Shown one piece after another: positions 34,010 to 36,628 of a stretch of 36,628 bases of DNA (positions within the stretch are counted from its first letter, which is position 1; each line of letters opens with the position of its first letter). Source of the DNA: Fidelibacterota bacterium (GTDB lineage: Bacteria; Fidelibacterota; Marinisomatia; Marinisomatales; TCS55); the NCBI GenBank assembly GCA_012964665.1, contig DTTO01000025.1, positions 1-36,628 on the forward strand, written 5' to 3'. The notes below the pieces were generated by a model. The model saw only the letters and a list, made by a program, of their open reading frames with translations, did not search any database and was not told where the DNA came from. The position numbers and the translations under genes were made by a program.

Positions 34010-34049
34010 TAGTACGAGCGGGGAATAATAAAATTAGGAGGGCGTACTA
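34010..34049 (+). promoter_or_regulatory. Inverted repeat enclosing the coxM ribosome-binding site
   Basis: TAGTACG (34010-34016) is the reverse complement of CGTACTA (34043-34049), and the right arm ends on the first base of the coxM start codon. The 26-nt loop holds the strong AGGAGGG ribosome site (34036-34042). In mRNA this would be a hairpin next to the start codon, or in DNA an operator. Confidence 0.35.
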
Positions 34050-34936
34050 TGATCCCAGGATCATTTGATTATCACGCACCTACGACTGTGGATGAGGCAA
34101 TCAAACTACTTGGCGAACTTGGCGATGACGCTAAAATTTTAGCCGGTGGCCATAGCCTGATCCCTATGATGAAACTACGACTCGCAGAGCCAACACATCT
34201 CGTAGATATTAATGGGATTTCTGATTTAGACTATATTAAAGAAGAAAACGGTTACCTTTGCATCGGCGCAATGACACGCGAATCCGCGCTGGAAGTGTCA
34301 GAACTGATTGCTGAAAAATATCCAATTTTAAAGGATACTTCCGAAGTGATCGCCGATCCACTAGTAAGAAACTTGGCATCGGTTGGCGGCAATATTGCCC
34401 ATGGTGATCCGGCAAATGATCATCCGGCAACCATGGTTGCTCTCGGTGCAGAAGTCATCGCAAAAGGGCCTGGTGGCATGTTGACCGGCGGAGAGCGTAC
34501 AATCTCTATAGATGACTTTTTTAAAGGACCACTCATGACCGACCTTGGTCAAAATGAAATTCTGACCGAAATAAAAATTCCAACCCCCAATGGAAAATGC
34601 GGTGCCGCTTACAAAAAGCTAGAACGAAAAGTTGGTGATTACGCTATTGCTGGTGTCGCGGTCGCACTTCAATTTGATGGAGATTCATGTAGCAGTGCCG
34701 GGATCGGTCTAACCAATGTTGGTCCCACACCAATTCGTGCTTCTGACGCGCAGGATGCCTTGGAGGGTACATCCGTGTCGGATGATGACATTAATAAAGC
34801 CGCAGAACTTGCTGCTGCTGCTGCCCAGCCTGTTGGTGATCATCGCGGTTCAGAAGAATACAAACGTGCTATGGTCAAAACCCTGGCGTGCAGAGCAATG
34901 CAAACTGCCAAAGATAGAGCGGAAGGAGGTTCATAA
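34049..34936 (+). CDS. coxM: Aerobic CO dehydrogenase medium subunit (FAD)
   Basis: CoxM carries FAD and passes electrons from the iron-sulfur subunit to the respiratory chain. The 295-residue protein has both FAD-binding signatures of the family: [14 protein letters not shown] (32-45) and the glycine loop [17 protein letters not shown] (111-127). The ending [25 protein letters not shown] is typical of the C-terminal domain. A strong AGGAGGG site 6 bp before the ATG sets the start. The order M-S-L is that of form I CO dehydrogenase operons; form II operons usually run S-L-M. The stop overlaps the coxS start by one base (TAATG), with AAGGAGGT just upstream for coupled translation. Confidence 0.95.
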   Translation: MIPGSFDYHAPTTVDEAIKLLGELGDDAKILAGGHSLIPMMKLRLAEPTHLVDINGISDLDYIKEENGYLCIGAMTRESALEVSELIAEKYPILKDTSEVIADPLVRNLASVGGNIAHGDPANDHPATMVALGAEVIAKGPGGMLTGGERTISIDDFFKGPLMTDLGQNEILTEIKIPTPNGKCGAAYKKLERKVGDYAIAGVAVALQFDGDSCSSAGIGLTNVGPTPIRASDAQDALEGTSVSDDDINKAAELAAAAAQPVGDHRGSEEYKRAMVKTLACRAMQTAKDRAEGGS

Positions 34937-35418
34937 TGGCCACCCAAACAATTACAGTCAATGTCAATGGGGAAGCAAAAACGGCTGAAGTAGAAGACCG
35001 TTTACTATTAGTTCATTTCATTCGGGATAACCATGGATTAACTGGAACCCATATTGGGTGCGATACGACTCATTGTGGCGCATGTACAGTTTTATTGGAT
35101 GAAACCGCTGTGAAATCTTGTACTGTTTTTGCCGTTCAGGCTAATGGCAGAAATGTGACCACTATTGAAGGAATGGAAGGAGATGCACTTCACCCATTGC
35201 AAGAAGGCTTCATGGAAGAACACGGACTACAATGCGGATTCTGTACTCCAGGTATGATCATGTCTTCCAAGCACCTCTTAGATAAGAACCTCAACCCTAC
35301 AGAAGAAGAAATTCGGCGGGGTATTTCGGGTAACTTATGCCGATGTACAGGTTATGTAAATATTGTGAAAGCGGTACAATACGCTTCAAATAAACTTCAA
35401 GAAACATCTGCAGATTAA
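34936..35418 (+). CDS. coxS: Aerobic CO dehydrogenase small subunit (two 2Fe-2S clusters)
   Basis: CoxS relays electrons from the Mo-Cu site to FAD. The 160-residue protein has the plant-ferredoxin-type cluster ligands Cys42, Cys47, Cys50 and Cys62 ([15 protein letters not shown] plus SC), and the helical-domain cluster ligands Cys100, Cys103, Cys135 and Cys137 ([10 protein letters not shown] and GNLCRCTGY). All eight are present. Length is as usual for the family. It is translationally coupled to coxM and followed by coxL after 11 bp, where AAGGAGAT spans the junction. Confidence 0.97.
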   Translation: MATQTITVNVNGEAKTAEVEDRLLLVHFIRDNHGLTGTHIGCDTTHCGACTVLLDETAVKSCTVFAVQANGRNVTTIEGMEGDALHPLQEGFMEEHGLQCGFCTPGMIMSSKHLLDKNLNPTEEEIRRGISGNLCRCTGYVNIVKAVQYASNKLQETSAD

Positions 35419-35429
35419 GGAGATTAGTA

Positions 35430-36628
35430 ATGTCACAATGCAAAACCTCACCAGAAGTTGGCGGAATGGGGCATTCCGTAAAACGAAAAGAAGATCCTAG
35501 ATTTATACGCGGCCAAGGCAAATATGTAGATGATGTTGTTCGACCCGGAATGGTATATATGGATATTGTTCGTAGTCCTTATGCCCATGCAAAAATCAAG
35601 AGTATCAATACTGAAAAAGCATTAGCACACCCCGGTGTCGCTGCTGTTATCACCGGTGAAACATTAAAAGAGTATAACCTGCACATGATGCCTACGCTCA
35701 TGTCAGATACGCAAATGGTACTACCCATAGATAAGGTGTGTTACCAGGCACAAGAAGTTGCTGCTGTGGTAGCCACGGATCGTTATAGCGCTGCAGATGG
35801 TGTTGAACTGGTCGAAGTGGAATACGAACCACTCCCTGTTGTAGTCGATCCTCATAAAGCAACCGATCCTGATGCACCCATAATACGGGATGATAAGGAA
35901 GGACAAGACAGCAACCATATTTTCCACTGGGAAGCAGGAGATAAATCAGGAACAGATGAAATTTTCCAAAATGCAGACGTTACGATCAAAAAAGATATTT
36001 ACCTCCCACGGATTCATGTTGCATCGATCGAAACCTGCGGCTGTGTGTCAGAATTTGATTCAGTAACCGGACAACTTACAGTCTGGATGACAACACAAGC
36101 ACCCCATGCAATTCGCACAGTGCTTGCTCTAGTAGCAGGTCATGTGGGTTTGCAAGAAGATAAGATCCGCATCATTGCACCCGATATTGGCGGTGGATTT
36201 GGCGGTAAGGTTCCTATATATCCTGGTTATGTGATTGCTATTGCGGCTTCAGTGGTGACAGGTCTACCCATAAAATGGATCGAAGATCGTCGTGAAAATC
36301 TCCAAGCAGACTCTTTTGCCAGAGATTACCATATGACATGTGAAATAGCAGCAGATAAAGATGGAACGTTAAATGGATTAAGAATCAAGACATTAGCAGA
36401 TCATGGTTACGCTGACGCAGCGGCGAATCCATCCAAGTGGCCTGCTGGTATGTTTTCAATATGTACTGGTTCTTACGATTTTAAAAATGCCTTCGTGGAA
36501 GTGGATGGTGTTTATACGAATAAACCACCGGGAGGAATAGCCTACCGCTGTTCTTTTCGTGTTACCGAAGCTGTCCATGCAATCGAACGCATGGTGGATA
36601 TGGTTGCTGATGAATTAGGAATGGATGC
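35430..36628 (+). CDS. coxL: Aerobic CO dehydrogenase large subunit, form I (N-terminal half)
   Basis: CoxL holds the Mo-Cu active site that oxidises CO to CO2. The frame starts at the ATG at 35430 (AAGGAGAT site) and is open to the window's right edge, giving 399 codons, about half of the roughly 800-residue protein. Seen in order are VKRKEDPRFIRGQGKYVDD (the N-terminal signature), TTQAPH near 225, which in O. carboxidovorans holds a residue contacting the Mo site, and DIGGGFGGK near 252-260, the molybdopterin-binding loop. At codons 371-377 the sequence reads AYRCSFR, so Cys374 is the copper-liganding cysteine of form I enzymes; form II proteins have AYRGAGR. No frameshift or stop interrupts it. 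This supports real CO oxidation rather than another hydroxylase. Confidence 0.97.
   Translation, partial: MSQCKTSPEVGGMGHSVKRKEDPRFIRGQGKYVDDVVRPGMVYMDIVRSPYAHAKIKSINTEKALAHPGVAAVITGETLKEYNLHMMPTLMSDTQMVLPIDKVCYQAQEVAAVVATDRYSAADGVELVEVEYEPLPVVVDPHKATDPDAPIIRDDKEGQDSNHIFHWEAGDKSGTDEIFQNADVTIKKDIYLPRIHVASIETCGCVSEFDSVTGQLTVWMTTQAPHAIRTVLALVAGHVGLQEDKIRIIAPDIGGGFGGKVPIYPGYVIAIAASVVTGLPIKWIEDRRENLQADSFARDYHMTCEIAADKDGTLNGLRIKTLADHGYADAAANPSKWPAGMFSICTGSYDFKNAFVEVDGVYTNKPPGGIAYRCSFRVTEAVHAIERMVDMVADELGMD

Overview
The window is about 36.6 kb of AT-rich bacterial chromosome, almost completely coding on both strands. The longest gap without a gene is about 264 bp, and I saw no rRNA, tRNA, CRISPR array, insertion sequence or phage gene. 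Several things suggest a marine or aquatic heterotroph of the FCB group, with Marinimicrobia/SAR406-like or a relative as my best guess. These are the many lipoproteins, a large secreted metzincin beside a giant BNR/sortilin-like propeller, a Tat-exported glycosylasparaginase and an ECF sigma system. This placement is inference from gene content, not a phylogeny.

Layout. (1) 1-3.2 kb: the 3' end of pntB, a lipoprotein MsrA, a GNAT acetyltransferase, and convergent serC. (2) 3.2-6.9 kb, minus strand: a compact ECF sigma / membrane anti-sigma / Spy-like module (cnrHYX-like logic), preceded by two paralogous lipoproteins, each with four LTxxQ-type motifs at identical spacing. Upstream of the sigma gene and of both lipoproteins lies the same TTTAACTT box, 14-16 nt before GTC/GTA. 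This could be an ECF promoter shared by the module. (3) 7-10 kb: a UvrD-type helicase fused to a RecB-like nuclease with a 1+3 cysteine Fe-S arrangement. (4) 10-16.6 kb: small envelope proteins, a cNMP-domain patatin phospholipase, a sterol-desaturase-like membrane oxygenase, an SGNH esterase and a genuine-looking formylglycine-generating enzyme. (5) 16.7-23.4 kb, plus strand: a probable operon for external glycoprotein breakdown (metzincin, BNR propeller, glycosylasparaginase). (6) 23.4-27 kb, minus strand: a small lipoprotein, RmuC, an HD phosphohydrolase and leucyl aminopeptidase. (7) 27.1-36.6 kb: an aerobic carbon monoxide dehydrogenase locus.

The CO dehydrogenase locus is the most notable part. 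coxM-coxS-coxL run rightward, and coxL leaves the window after 399 codons. The visible part of CoxL already contains the AYRCSFR active-site loop that defines form I (true CO-oxidising) enzymes. Running divergently from a 169-bp shared control region are coxD (MoxR ATPase), coxE (VWA), a MocA-like nucleotidyltransferase, a CoxF/XdhC-like chaperone, a cysteine desulfurase and acetyl-CoA synthetase. The first five form a plausible complete set for building the Mo-Cu-sulfide active site, with the desulfurase as a candidate dedicated sulfur source.
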